A stretch of 64,000 nucleotides of DNA from contig DATJJE010000050.1 of NCBI GenBank assembly GCA_035492455.1, positions 62,001 to 126,000 of the forward strand, given 5' to 3'. Made by a program: the position numbers and the translations under genes. Positions 1 to 7,772 of this stretch are shown in pieces. The notes beneath the pieces were generated by a model, which did not search any database, was not told where the DNA came from, and saw nothing but the letters and a program-made list of their open reading frames with translations. Position 1 is the first letter of the stretch; every line of letters starts with the position of its first letter. Source of the DNA: Gp6-AA40 sp035492455 (GTDB lineage Bacteria > Acidobacteriota > Vicinamibacteria > Vicinamibacterales > UBA2999).

Positions 1-255
1 CTGATCGGCACGAACCGGCTGGTCTTCAAACGCCTCGGGCTCCTCGTCGTGAAGGATCTGTTCGGGGCTTGGCGCAAACGGCTGACCGGCGTCTTCGAGC
101 TCGTCGTGGGTTTCGACGGCGAGGCCGAAGTCCTGGGCGCGGTGGCGCCAATCGAGAACGTGGGCCTGCCGGGACGGATCGTTCCAGTCGATTAACGCCT
201 TGCGGCGTTTGGTCGGCGAGAACTCGAGCGTTTTGGGACGTCCGCGCTTGGCCAT
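1..255 (-). CDS. Partial gene, putative sigma-70 family RNA polymerase sigma factor (N-terminus)
   Basis: An open frame starts at ATG 255 on the minus strand and runs off the left edge without a stop, giving 85 residues. It opens with a short basic stretch (MAKRGRPKTLEF), continues through a segment containing ALIDWNDPSRQ and DWRHRAQDFG, and then turns acidic around ILHDEEPEAFEDQ. I recognise this as resembling the poorly conserved N-terminal part of acidobacterial sigma-70 proteins, but none of the diagnostic regions 2-4 lies inside the window. It could instead be another basic DNA-associated protein. The coding frame is supported by its composition and by the absence of stops in 85 codons. 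Confidence 0.45.
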   Translation of the reverse strand, partial: MAKRGRPKTLEFSPTKRRKALIDWNDPSRQAHVLDWRHRAQDFGLAVETHDELEDAGQPFAPSPEQILHDEEPEAFEDQPVRADQ

Positions 256-329
256 ACTGTGCTGATTTGCAACAACCCCGCCTACCGCCCGGTAAGCCCA
301 TCGCTTCGGCGAGGCAAGCCTCTCAAAGG

Positions 330-1106
330 TTATGACGACTCAAGCGACGCAAGAGTTTCAGGCGGCCAGGCCAGCATGTCCTGCCGCGCGGAGAAATGCA
401 GCAGCGGCGCAATCGACGGGAGATTGATGCCCGCCGCTTCAGCCATCGTGTTGGTCGCAATCGTTGCCTCGGCACGCTGCAGCTTCCACGGCGGATGATG
501 AATTTCCAGTCGATAGACGCGAAAGCGCGCATCGACGTTATAGAGGCAGTAGCGCTCGGTGAGGAAGTACTCGAGCGAGCCGGGTTGGGCTTCGAACGAC
601 GGCGCCACCGGCCGGTATTGCGCCGCGAAGTCCGCCGGCGCGCCGCTGCGGTCGGTACGGCGACTGACGTACTCGATGCGCTCGCTATCGCCGCGGACGT
701 TCATGTCAGCAGCGAAGTAGGGAAGGTGTAGCAGTGAGCGGGCTGCGGTAACCGCCACGGCGCTCTCCGCATCGAGGCTGAAGAAATAAACACCACGCTT
801 TTCGCCGACGGTTACGTAAGTCCGCACGTTCAACTCGGCGAACTCGGATATGAACGGAAACACCGGAACAAATCGCGGCGCGACGTTCGTCATGCGGAAC
901 GGGACAACACCGACCCACGCCTGTCCGTCGTAGAGATCGAGTGGCAACCCAGCGGGCAGCTTCGCGCGCAGCAGTTCCGCATCCACAGGCCAATGCGCGA
1001 ACAACAAGTTGTGCCAGCTCTGCGTCATCAGCCACGGAGCCTGCGGCAATGGCCATGGCCGGTGCGCGGTGATGTCGATAATGCCGGCAGGAAAGTCGTT
1101 AGGCAT
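330..1106 (-). CDS. DUF2071 (YqjF-like) family protein
   Basis: A 258-residue soluble protein with no signal peptide. The N-terminal part contains the DUF2071 hallmarks: a tryptophan-rich opening (WLMTQSWHNLLFAHWPVD), then LPAGLPLDLYDGQAWVGVVPF and a central NVRTYVTVGEKRGVYFFSLD. The fold of this family is related to acetoacetate decarboxylase, but no catalytic lysine has been established for it, so the substrate is unknown. Its start lies 17 bp from the start of the divergent cupin gene, so the two promoters must overlap or lie inside coding sequence. Length matches the family. Confidence 0.8.
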   Translation of the reverse strand: MPNDFPAGIIDITAHRPWPLPQAPWLMTQSWHNLLFAHWPVDAELLRAKLPAGLPLDLYDGQAWVGVVPFRMTNVAPRFVPVFPFISEFAELNVRTYVTVGEKRGVYFFSLDAESAVAVTAARSLLHLPYFAADMNVRGDSERIEYVSRRTDRSGAPADFAAQYRPVAPSFEAQPGSLEYFLTERYCLYNVDARFRVYRLEIHHPPWKLQRAEATIATNTMAEAAGINLPSIAPLLHFSARQDMLAWPPETLASLESS

Positions 1107-1111
1107 GTGCC

Positions 1112-1117
1112 TATAAT
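1112..1117 (+). promoter_or_regulatory. TATAAT -10 element just upstream of the cupin gene
   Basis: A perfect TATAAT hexamer ends 6 bp before ATG 1124. A sigma-70 transcript starting from it would begin at or within a base or two of the start codon, which implies a leaderless mRNA. The corresponding -35 region would fall inside the 5' end of the divergent DUF2071 gene, and no strong TTGACA is visible there. This is a sequence match only. Confidence 0.45.
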
Positions 1118-1123
1118 CGCGGC

Positions 1124-1753
1124 ATGCGCCACCTCATCCTGTCTTTTTTTCTTGCAAGTTTCTGCGCTGCAGCAGTCGCAGCTCAGTCAGAGCCGGTGAC
1201 GCTCGACAAGGAACCGCACCATAAGCGTCTGCTCTACACCAACGACCTGCGGTTCTGGGATGTGACGCTGTCGCCGGGGCAATCGACGCCTCCCTTTGTG
1301 CATGACTACGATGTAGCGACCGTCGTGATCGGAGACGGCATGTTGAACATTCAACGCAACGGTGAGGCGTTTACACCGCCCGCGCCGAACGCGCGCGGCT
1401 CCGTCATCATCGCCGAACACACGGGCAAGCCGGCAACGTATCGCATCGAGAACAACGGGACGACGGATTACCGGGCGTTCGAGATCGAGAACATGCACGA
1501 AATGAAGCAATCACCGCCGTTTGTGATCAGCGATCTGACGCTGAAGCCCGGTGACGGGCCGGCAACGCATCAGCACACAGGCGCGGTGATCATCGTTTTG
1601 ATCAGCGGCACGATCGAGCAGGGCGGCATCGGCGGCGAGGAGCCGGTGCGCATCCGGCAGGTCGGGCAATGGCTGGTGCTTCCACGGTTGCAGGGCCACA
1701 CGCTTGGTGCGATTGGTGGGGACGCGCGCGCCATCGAGATCGAAGTGAGATAA
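1124..1753 (+). CDS. Secreted cupin-domain protein
   Basis: A 209-residue protein. Residues 1-20 form a signal peptide (hydrophobic core LILSFFLASFCAAAVA, cleavage after AAQ). The mature part holds two cupin-like beta-barrel halves; the second contains GDGPATHQHTGAVIIVLISG, with the His-x-His and downstream Gly pattern of cupin motif 1, followed by VGQWLVLPRLQGHTL as motif 2. Metal binding through the HQH histidines is likely; the reaction is unknown. There is no Shine-Dalgarno sequence before the ATG, in agreement with the adjacent TATAAT and a leaderless transcript. Confidence 0.75.
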   Translation: MRHLILSFFLASFCAAAVAAQSEPVTLDKEPHHKRLLYTNDLRFWDVTLSPGQSTPPFVHDYDVATVVIGDGMLNIQRNGEAFTPPAPNARGSVIIAEHTGKPATYRIENNGTTDYRAFEIENMHEMKQSPPFVISDLTLKPGDGPATHQHTGAVIIVLISGTIEQGGIGGEEPVRIRQVGQWLVLPRLQGHTLGAIGGDARAIEIEVR

Positions 1754-1756
1754 TTT

Positions 1757-1801
1757 AAGCTCCAAGATCCAAGCTCCAAGATCCAAGTTCCAATGGAGCT
1801 T
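1757..1801. repeat. Short tandem words and inverted repeat after the cupin gene
   Basis: The 14-mer AAGCTCCAAGATCC occurs twice in tandem at 1757-1770 and 1771-1784, followed by a decayed third copy. AAGCTCCA at 1771-1778 is also the exact reverse complement of TGGAGCTT at 1794-1801, so the stretch can form an 8-bp hairpin. It separates the cupin stop from tRNA-Lys and could weakly terminate transcription, although no T-tract follows. Confidence 0.6.
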
Positions 1802-1805
1802 CCAA

Positions 1806-1877
1806 GGGCCCCTAGCTCAGTGGTAGAGCACGTGACTTTTAATCACGGTGTCCTGGGTTCGATCCCCAGGGGGCCCA
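1806..1877 (+). tRNA. tRNA-Lys (anticodon TTT)
   Basis: A complete cloverleaf can be drawn. The acceptor stem GGGCCCC pairs with GGGGCCC; the D stem is GCTC/GAGC; the anticodon stem CGTGA/TCACG encloses loop CTTTTAA with anticodon TTT at 1838-1840; the T arm is CTGGG-TTCGATC-CCCAG. The discriminator is A at 1877 and CCA is not encoded. A long open frame running through this tRNA into the next gene is an artefact. Confidence 0.97.
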
Positions 1878-1963
1878 TCTCACAACTTCAACTTCCAACC
1901 TCCACAACTTCTCAACCGGCTCGAATCCTGCATCATGACGCGCGGATCAGGAGAGGAGCCTAC

Positions 1964-2638
1964 ATGTCAGCGAAATCGTTACAGGAACTGTTCGTCGAAG
2001 AGCTCCGCGACGCGTACGACGGAGAAAAGCGGTTGACGAAGGCGCTACCGCGCATGGCCAAGGCAGCAGAGAACGAGGATCTGCGCGCGGCGTTCACCAG
2101 CCACCTTCGCGAAACCGAACGCCATGTACAGCGCCTCGAGCAGGTGTTCCGTTCGGTGGGCGAACCCGTGCGTGGCAAGAAATGCGACGGGCTGATGGGG
2201 ATCATCGAGGAAGGCAAGTCGGCGATGGAAGAGCTGGAAGGTCCCGTGCTCGACGCCGCGTTGATCGCGGGCGCGCAACGGGCCGAGCACTATGAAATTG
2301 CCGCCTACGGCACGCTTGCGTATTTCGCGGAGATGCTTGGCAACGACAAGGCGAAGGAGCTGCTGGGCCAGACGCTCGACGAGGAGAAGGCGGCCGACGA
2401 GAAGCTGAATGACATCGCGAAGTCAGAAGTGAACCGCGAAGCGTTGATGGGCAGCGGCGCCGAAGAAGAAGAGGAGATGTCCACGTCTCAACCACGCCGC
2501 GGCGCGCGGCGGATAGTTGCGTCGATGCGCGGCGGCGCACGCGGCAACAGCTCCTCGCGCGCGACGGCGCACGACCGTTCGCGCGGTGGAGTCCGCGGGA
2601 ACGCCGGTGGTCGCCGACGCTCCCGGAACTCGCGTTGA
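1964..2638 (+). CDS. DUF892 (YciE/YciF-like) ferritin-like protein with Arg/Gly-rich tail
   Basis: A 224-residue protein starting at ATG 1964, with GGAGAGGAG about 4 bp upstream; the frame upstream runs through tRNA-Lys and is not coding. Residues 1-165 match the DUF892 four-helix bundle (opening SLQELFVEELRDAYDGEKRLTKALP, later GAQRAEHYEIAAYGTL), which belongs to the ferritin-like superfamily and is usually induced by stress. The last 50 residues are an Arg/Gly/Ser-rich basic low-complexity tail that the family normally lacks. The tail suggests nucleic-acid or membrane contact (inference). Confidence 0.85.
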   Translation: MSAKSLQELFVEELRDAYDGEKRLTKALPRMAKAAENEDLRAAFTSHLRETERHVQRLEQVFRSVGEPVRGKKCDGLMGIIEEGKSAMEELEGPVLDAALIAGAQRAEHYEIAAYGTLAYFAEMLGNDKAKELLGQTLDEEKAADEKLNDIAKSEVNREALMGSGAEEEEEMSTSQPRRGARRIVASMRGGARGNSSSRATAHDRSRGGVRGNAGGRRRSRNSR

Positions 2639-2639
2639 G

Positions 2640-3938
2640 TTACTGAACCCGAGCCAGCGCTTCGATAGCCTTGCCGCGAGCGCTATCGGAAGGCACGAAG
2701 CGCTGCACCCGTTGACCGGCGAACACCTCGCCCGTGTAGATGTAGCCTTTCGAATCGGTGGCGATCATGTGTAGGCCGAAGAACTGGCCACCGCTCTCAC
2801 CCATGCTGCCGAGCCGCCCGACAATCTTTCCGTCGTTACGATTCAGGAACCAGATCGTGTTGTTCTTGATGTCGCAGATGTAGAGATACGTCTGCGCCTT
2901 GTCGGGGGAGAACGCGACACCGCCCGCGGCGCCGCGGTCGGAGTCGTTGCGCTTGGTCCCTGGCGCGGTCATCATGAATTCCTTCACGAACGTGCCGTCT
3001 CTCTTCGTCACGACGATGCGCTCCGCCGCGCGATCCGCCGCGTAGACGAGGCCGTCATTCGAGACATTGAGCGTGAGGTGGCCTCTGAACTCCTTCGGCG
3101 GTTTGCCGTTGGCGAACTCACGGTCCGCGGGATCGGTCGAGATCTCCGACAGCTTGTGCCCGTAGGCGCCCCATCCGCGCTTGAACGCAAAGGTGTTCAT
3201 GTCGAACACCATGACGCGTCCGCCGAGATAATTGTCCGCGACGTAGACCTCGCCCGCTGGCTCGTCGAGACGGATCTCCTCGATACCGCCGACGATCATC
3301 GGCGTGGTCGGCGGATATTTCTTGCGGAACGCCTCGCGCGCCGCCGCCGCATCACCTGCGTCGCCGCCGCGACCGCCGCGGCCGCGCCCGGCGGCTCCCG
3401 GCGGCGGAGGCAGGAAGCCGGCGACCGGTCCCTGTCCGCCCACGCCCGGTGTGTGCTTCGGCATCTCCGCGGGACCGAACTTGCCGCCGTTCTCGAGCTC
3501 CGGCGTGTGCGCGATCTCGCCAACGAGCTTGCCGGTCTTCGTGTCGTACTTACGGACGGTGTTCTGTCCGAGGTAGGCGAAGCCTTTGCTGTCGATGTCC
3601 ATGCCGTGGCCCTGCGGGGCATCGAACGAGCCGAGAACGGTCCCGTCCTTCGCGATATGGATCATCGAGGGCGGCCGCGCGCAGCAGTCCGACGTGTTGG
3701 TCTCCGCCTCGAGCTCGAGGTTCGTCAGGTCGTTGGGCCGGTCGTACACCCACACGGTGTCGTCATTCGGTGCGACCGCAAGGCCAGTGACGCCGCCCAT
3801 CTTCCATTTGTTCGGCAGCTGCTTCGGCCATCCCGGATCGTAGACGTATCGAGGCACAGCGGCGCCCTGCGCACCGAGCCCGACATACAGCGCCATCGCG
3901 CAGGTCGCGATGACGAGGACGAAAACATGCTTTCTCAT
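2640..3938 (-). CDS. Secreted NHL-repeat beta-propeller protein
   Basis: 432 residues with a signal peptide at 1-23 (VFVLVIATCAMALYVGLGAQG). The rest reads as a six-bladed propeller: repeated blocks of the type GVTGLAVAPNDDTVWVYDR, GHGMDIDSKGFAYLGQNTVRKYD, EIRLDEPAGEVYVADNYLGGRVMVFD and FGLHMIATDSKGYIYTGE. A Gly/Arg/Pro-rich insert lies near residues 170-205. NHL propellers of this kind are common as exported proteins in Acidobacteria; ligand unknown. Its ATG overlaps the stop of the upstream gene (ATGA at 3935-3938), so the two are translationally coupled. Confidence 0.8.
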   Translation of the reverse strand: MRKHVFVLVIATCAMALYVGLGAQGAAVPRYVYDPGWPKQLPNKWKMGGVTGLAVAPNDDTVWVYDRPNDLTNLELEAETNTSDCCARPPSMIHIAKDGTVLGSFDAPQGHGMDIDSKGFAYLGQNTVRKYDTKTGKLVGEIAHTPELENGGKFGPAEMPKHTPGVGGQGPVAGFLPPPPGAAGRGRGGRGGDAGDAAAAREAFRKKYPPTTPMIVGGIEEIRLDEPAGEVYVADNYLGGRVMVFDMNTFAFKRGWGAYGHKLSEISTDPADREFANGKPPKEFRGHLTLNVSNDGLVYAADRAAERIVVTKRDGTFVKEFMMTAPGTKRNDSDRGAAGGVAFSPDKAQTYLYICDIKNNTIWFLNRNDGKIVGRLGSMGESGGQFFGLHMIATDSKGYIYTGEVFAGQRVQRFVPSDSARGKAIEALARVQ

Positions 3939-4828
3939 CGTGGGGTCGCTCCTAAGAAGGGTTTCATGCCCAGTTCAAGTTGCCCATCGACGGCGTGATT
4001 GCCTTCGTGACACGCCTGCTCCCACACCTCGAAGCCGCGCTCCTTGTTCCTGACCAGCGCCGACACCATCGTCCATGGGCGTGTGTAGACCTTCGCATCC
4101 TCGAGCCGCGCCTCCCAGTGGATCGTGTCGCGATCGACCATCGTCCAGCGTTCGACCACGTGGAGCGCATCGCTGACGAAGTTGCCGGCGTTATCGAGCC
4201 AGGCGAGGCCGTTGGTGTTCGTCACATCGATGACGAGCGTGTTGCCTTCCCAACGCCCGCGCGAGTTGCCCTGCCACAGCTTGACGTTGCTTGCGACGTG
4301 CTGGGTGGCGGTCGTGGGGATAACGCGATACGAGTGTGAGTACTCGAGCAGGTGCATCACGTAACCGGGCGTCTGCACGATCTGATGCGCGCCAGGGGCG
4401 ACGATGTCGCGCGGGATACCGGGAGGAAGACAGCTGGCCAGCGGCGAGATGAATCTCTGGACGATCCCTTTTCTGAATTCGAGCGCCCATGGTTGATATG
4501 GGATCTTTCGATCGGGCGTGTCGAGGACAAGGCTGGGTCCTGGCTGCTGGTTCAAGCCGTCCGCGCCATGTTCTTCGACATCCTGCGACGTGAACGCGCG
4601 TTCCCAGTTGCCCTGCATGTCGGGGTGTCCATCCGGGGTCTTGGGCGGATCGAATGCGTTCATTTTGGGCACAGCGCACTCGTGGAACCGGGCCGGCTCG
4701 AGCGGACATCCGGCAGCTGTGCGCGGCGCGCCGCCCTGAGCGAACACGTAGTGGGGTAATGCGGCGAGCATCACGATGGCAGCAGCGAGAGAACCAGATG
4801 AGCGTGGCGTCACTGGAAACCTCCGCAT
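3935..4828 (-). CDS. Secreted protein of the 'GRWEGNTLVIDVTN' family
   Basis: 297 residues with a signal peptide (SGSLAAAIVMLAALPHYVFAQ). The conserved core runs GRWEGNTLVIDVTNTNG, LDNAGNFVSDALHVVERW, then DTIHWEARLEDAKVYTRPW. I recognise this as a large secreted family of unknown function that is expanded in Acidobacteria; two more intact members (40027-40914, 45087-45812) and one broken member (19070-19680) lie in this window. It is the first gene of a two-gene operon with the NHL protein. Function cannot be assigned. Confidence 0.75.
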   Translation of the reverse strand: MRRFPVTPRSSGSLAAAIVMLAALPHYVFAQGGAPRTAAGCPLEPARFHECAVPKMNAFDPPKTPDGHPDMQGNWERAFTSQDVEEHGADGLNQQPGPSLVLDTPDRKIPYQPWALEFRKGIVQRFISPLASCLPPGIPRDIVAPGAHQIVQTPGYVMHLLEYSHSYRVIPTTATQHVASNVKLWQGNSRGRWEGNTLVIDVTNTNGLAWLDNAGNFVSDALHVVERWTMVDRDTIHWEARLEDAKVYTRPWTMVSALVRNKERGFEVWEQACHEGNHAVDGQLELGMKPFLGATPR

Positions 4829-4888
4829 CGCAAGAAGCTGCGGCTTGCGTGCGGATTATATGTCGTATCCTGCTGCCAAGCCTGCGAT

Positions 4889-5590
4889 ATGAACTGTCCT
4901 TCCTGCGGTGCGGAGATGACATCGCCGACGCTTGCCGCGCGTCTGGGCGGCGAGGTGGCGGTGGATGTCTGTCCAGCGTGCCAGGTGATCTGGTTCGATC
5001 ATTTCGAAAGTCTGAAGCTGTCCCCAGGAGCGACGCTGCAGCTGTTTCGGATGATCGGCGAACGTTCGCAAAAAGCGCCCGAGCCAATCCGCCAGCCGCT
5101 CAAGTGTCCGCGCTGCGACATCCGGCTGCTGCTCACCAACGACCGCCAGCGCAATACGCCGTTTCGGTACTGGCGCTGCGGACGAGATCACGGCCGTCTC
5201 ATCACGTTCTTCGATTTCCTGCGCGAGAAGGACTTCATCAAGCCGCTGTCTCCGCAACAACTCGCGGATGTCCGTGCGCACGTGCAGTCGATCAACTGCT
5301 CAAATTGCGGGGCTCCGGTCGACGTGGCGCGCGAATCGGCATGCGCCCACTGCGGTTCGCCGCTTTCGATGATTGACGCTGCGCAGATCGAACACCTGAC
5401 GGCGCAGCTTCAGGCAGACGATGCGGCTGCGAAGACGATTGATCCGGCGCTGCCGGGGAAGCTCGCGCTGGAGAAGCTCGAAGTGGACACGCTCTTTCGG
5501 CACCTTCGCGAGGACGAGGGCTGGAAGTCCTCGTCTCCGTTGGGGCTCGTCGAGGCGGGCCTGTCGTTTCTTGCTCGCAAGCTCAGTTGA
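4889..5590 (+). CDS. Multi-zinc-ribbon protein
   Basis: 233 residues. Three zinc-binding units are visible: CPSCGAEM...CPAC at residues 3-32 (TFIIB-like ribbon), a CPRC at about 73-76 followed by a lone WRCGRDH, and CSNCGAPV...CAHCGSP at about 138-158. The C-terminal 70 residues are helical and end in a short amphipathic stretch (GLVEAGLSFLARKLS). It is convergent with the SPFH gene, with only 9 bp between the stops. In Bacillus the SPFH protein YdjI is encoded beside a double zinc-ribbon protein (YdjG), so this could be an analogous partner (inference). Confidence 0.75.
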   Translation: MNCPSCGAEMTSPTLAARLGGEVAVDVCPACQVIWFDHFESLKLSPGATLQLFRMIGERSQKAPEPIRQPLKCPRCDIRLLLTNDRQRNTPFRYWRCGRDHGRLITFFDFLREKDFIKPLSPQQLADVRAHVQSINCSNCGAPVDVARESACAHCGSPLSMIDAAQIEHLTAQLQADDAAAKTIDPALPGKLALEKLEVDTLFRHLREDEGWKSSSPLGLVEAGLSFLARKLS

Positions 5591-5599
5591 AGGTGGCGT

Positions 5600-6592
5600 T
5601 CACGCGAGGAAGTCCTGAAGCGCCCTCCTGGTGATCCGCCACTGGGTGCCGATCTTCTTGCCTTTCAGGTCCCCAGCTTCCAGACTGGCCATAACGTCAC
5701 TTTCGGTGACGCCGAGCGTGCGTGCGGCGTCGGCAGGAGAGAGCACTTCAGAGCCTGATTGCGGCGGCAGCATCTGCTGGGCGATGGCCGAACCGATGGC
5801 GACCTCGGCGCCGAGACCGGCGACGCCCGCGCCCCCCTGCGCGAGTCCGTGCGCGAGCTGATACTTGACCATGTCGTTCAGGTTACCGACGGCCGCCATG
5901 CTCGAGCGGGTGTCGATCGCCGCTTCGACCTCCGGCGGCACGGACGCGTTCTCGAGAATGAAGGCGGTCATCTCGATGCCGTACTTGTCCTTGAGCGCAG
6001 GGTTGATGAGCGGCAGCAACGCCTCGCCTAGTTCGATGTAGCGGCGCGCTACGTCGAGGACCGGGATACCACTTGCCGCGAGTGCGCTGCTGAAGACGCT
6101 CACAATGCGCGACCGCATCGCATCAACGAACTCTTCCAACCGGAAGTGCTGATCGGTGCCCGCAACCTCTTTAAGGAATGTCTGCGGCTGGATGATCCGG
6201 AAGTCGTAAGTGCCGAACGCGCGGATGCGCACGACGCCGAGATCGGCATCGCGCATCATCAGAGGATTCGATGTGCCCCACTTGTTGCCGGTGAATACGC
6301 GTGAGGTGAGGTAATAGATGTCAGTCTTGAACGGAGTCTCGAAACCGTATTTCCAGCCCTTGAGGGAGCTGAGCACGGGGATGTTGGCAGTATTCAGCGA
6401 GTACTTGCCGGGACCGAACGTGTCGCCAAACTGACCGAGATAGACGAATTGGGCGACTTGCGATTCGCGGACTATCAACTGGGCGCCGCGTTTGATCTCT
6501 TTGTCCTCGTCCGGAAATCGATAGGAGAGCGTGTTTCGCGAGTCGTCAGTCCACTCGATAATTTCGAGCAACTCGCCCTTGAGAAAGTTCAT
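5600..6592 (-). CDS. YdjI-like SPFH-domain protein with C-terminal excisionase-type HTH
   Basis: 330 residues. Residues 1-215 match the YdjI/'virion core protein' SPFH family (VYLGQFGDTFGPGKYSLNTANIP, FKTDIYYLTSRVFTGNKWGT, IRAFGTYDFRI). A Gly/Ala-rich hydrophobic stretch lies near 240-270. Residues about 275-330 form a MerR/excisionase-type helix-turn-helix (LSPADAARTLGVTESDVMAS...GTQWRITRRALQDFL). Family members usually end in a zinc ribbon or GYF-like domain, so the DNA-binding-like end is unusual. The start overlaps the 3' end of the sigma-54 activator gene by 47 bp, which argues for co-expression. Confidence 0.85.
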   Translation of the reverse strand: MNFLKGELLEIIEWTDDSRNTLSYRFPDEDKEIKRGAQLIVRESQVAQFVYLGQFGDTFGPGKYSLNTANIPVLSSLKGWKYGFETPFKTDIYYLTSRVFTGNKWGTSNPLMMRDADLGVVRIRAFGTYDFRIIQPQTFLKEVAGTDQHFRLEEFVDAMRSRIVSVFSSALAASGIPVLDVARRYIELGEALLPLINPALKDKYGIEMTAFILENASVPPEVEAAIDTRSSMAAVGNLNDMVKYQLAHGLAQGGAGVAGLGAEVAIGSAIAQQMLPPQSGSEVLSPADAARTLGVTESDVMASLEAGDLKGKKIGTQWRITRRALQDFLA

Positions 6593-7769
6593 CGCCCCAT
6601 TTTTCGGTCGTTGGCGGCCTCAGCTTCATTACGTCAGGGGACATCCCTCCAGAGGGTGGATCGTGGCGGCGCCGCCCGCTGTGGCGGTAGGCGAAAACGG
6701 GCAGATTGCATCGGTGCTGCGTCAGAAACGCATGGAAGCGTTTGTAGTCGGTCGCCGACAAATTGAACTTGAAGATAAGGGCGCGATAACTGCCGACCGT
6801 CTTTCGGAGTCCGCTGTCGATGAGTTCGGTCACGTCGTCACGGGTCAGCTCCCGCCGTTTGAACGGGTGGTACACGACCGTCCAGAAATCCTCGCCCGCG
6901 GCGAAGCGCTCCCACATTGCAATGGTCGCTGGTGACTCCGCGCGCGTCCCGGCGCTCGACGTCGGTGCGGGTGCGCTGGGGCGCGTATCGGCGTAGCGGG
7001 GAGGTGGTTCCCGCAGCTCCCACGGCAAGTCGGTGGCCATGACTGGTCGATGGAATTCCGCCAGCACGAGCCGTTCGGCAACGTTCTTCAGCTCGCGGAC
7101 GTTCCCGGGCCACTTGTACTGGACGAGCAGTTCCTCGGTCTCGGCGGAGAGCTCCGGACACGCCATGGCGTGGGCTGCGGCGGCGTGATCCAGGAAATGA
7201 CGGAGCAGCACCGGAATATCCGCGCGGCGCTCGCGCAGCGGCATCACACGGATCTCAATGACGTTCAGGCGGTAATAAAGGTCGCGACGGAACGCGCTGT
7301 TCTCCATCGCAACGTGCAGATCGCGATTCGTCGCGCAAATGAGCCGGACATCGTTGGCAACGGCGGGACCGTGACTGCCGACCGTTTGCAGCTCACCGCT
7401 CTCGGCAAACCGCAGAAGGACGGCTTGCATGCGCAATCCCATCTCGCCAAGCTCGTCGAGGAACAAGGTGCCGCCCTGCGCCTGACGGATTAAACCCGCC
7501 TTGTCACGATACGCACCGGTGAAGCTGCCGCGCGCATGGCCGAACAGCTCCGACTCCAGGAGCGTGTCCGGAATGCCGCTGCAGTTGATGGCGATGAACG
7601 GACGTGCGTACCGCGCACTCCGTTCGTGGATAGTGCGTGCGACGACCTCCTTGCCCGCACCGGTCTCACCGATGATCAACACCTTTGTGTTGCTGCGCGC
7701 GGCAAACTCGATCTGCAGACGCAGCGCTTCAGTAGAAGGACTGACGCCGAGGAGAGCAGGGCGGTCCAT
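6546..7769 (-). CDS. PspF-like sigma-54-dependent activator (AAA+, no N-terminal sensor)
   Basis: 407 residues. The AAA+ domain begins almost at residue 1: Walker A GETGAGKE at 34-41, L1 loop GSFTGA at 81-86 (canonical GAFTGA with Ala to Ser), Walker B TLFLDELGEM at 101-110, and sensor/R-finger region FRRDLYYRLNVI. No receiver, GAF or PAS domain precedes it, as in PspF. Residues about 285-345 form a C-terminal domain containing KTVGSYRALIFKFNLSATDYKRFHAFL, found in other acidobacterial activators in place of a plain Fis HTH. The start is 3 bp after the stop of the small zinc-ribbon gene. Confidence 0.9.
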   Translation of the reverse strand: MDRPALLGVSPSTEALRLQIEFAARSNTKVLIIGETGAGKEVVARTIHERSARYARPFIAINCSGIPDTLLESELFGHARGSFTGAYRDKAGLIRQAQGGTLFLDELGEMGLRMQAVLLRFAESGELQTVGSHGPAVANDVRLICATNRDLHVAMENSAFRRDLYYRLNVIEIRVMPLRERRADIPVLLRHFLDHAAAAHAMACPELSAETEELLVQYKWPGNVRELKNVAERLVLAEFHRPVMATDLPWELREPPPRYADTRPSAPAPTSSAGTRAESPATIAMWERFAAGEDFWTVVYHPFKRRELTRDDVTELIDSGLRKTVGSYRALIFKFNLSATDYKRFHAFLTQHRCNLPVFAYRHSGRRRHDPPSGGMSPDVMKLRPPTTEKWGDELSQGRVARNYRVD

Positions 7770-7772
7770 CGG

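Noticed and set aside
26..335. Arg-rich frames opposite the first gene
   Set aside because: Shadows of the sigma-factor-like frame in high-GC sequence.
1793..1963. Open frame running through tRNA-Lys into the DUF892 gene, suggesting a longer protein
   Set aside because: The first 57 codons read the tRNA and its flanks; the Shine-Dalgarno sequence at 1950 points to ATG 1964.
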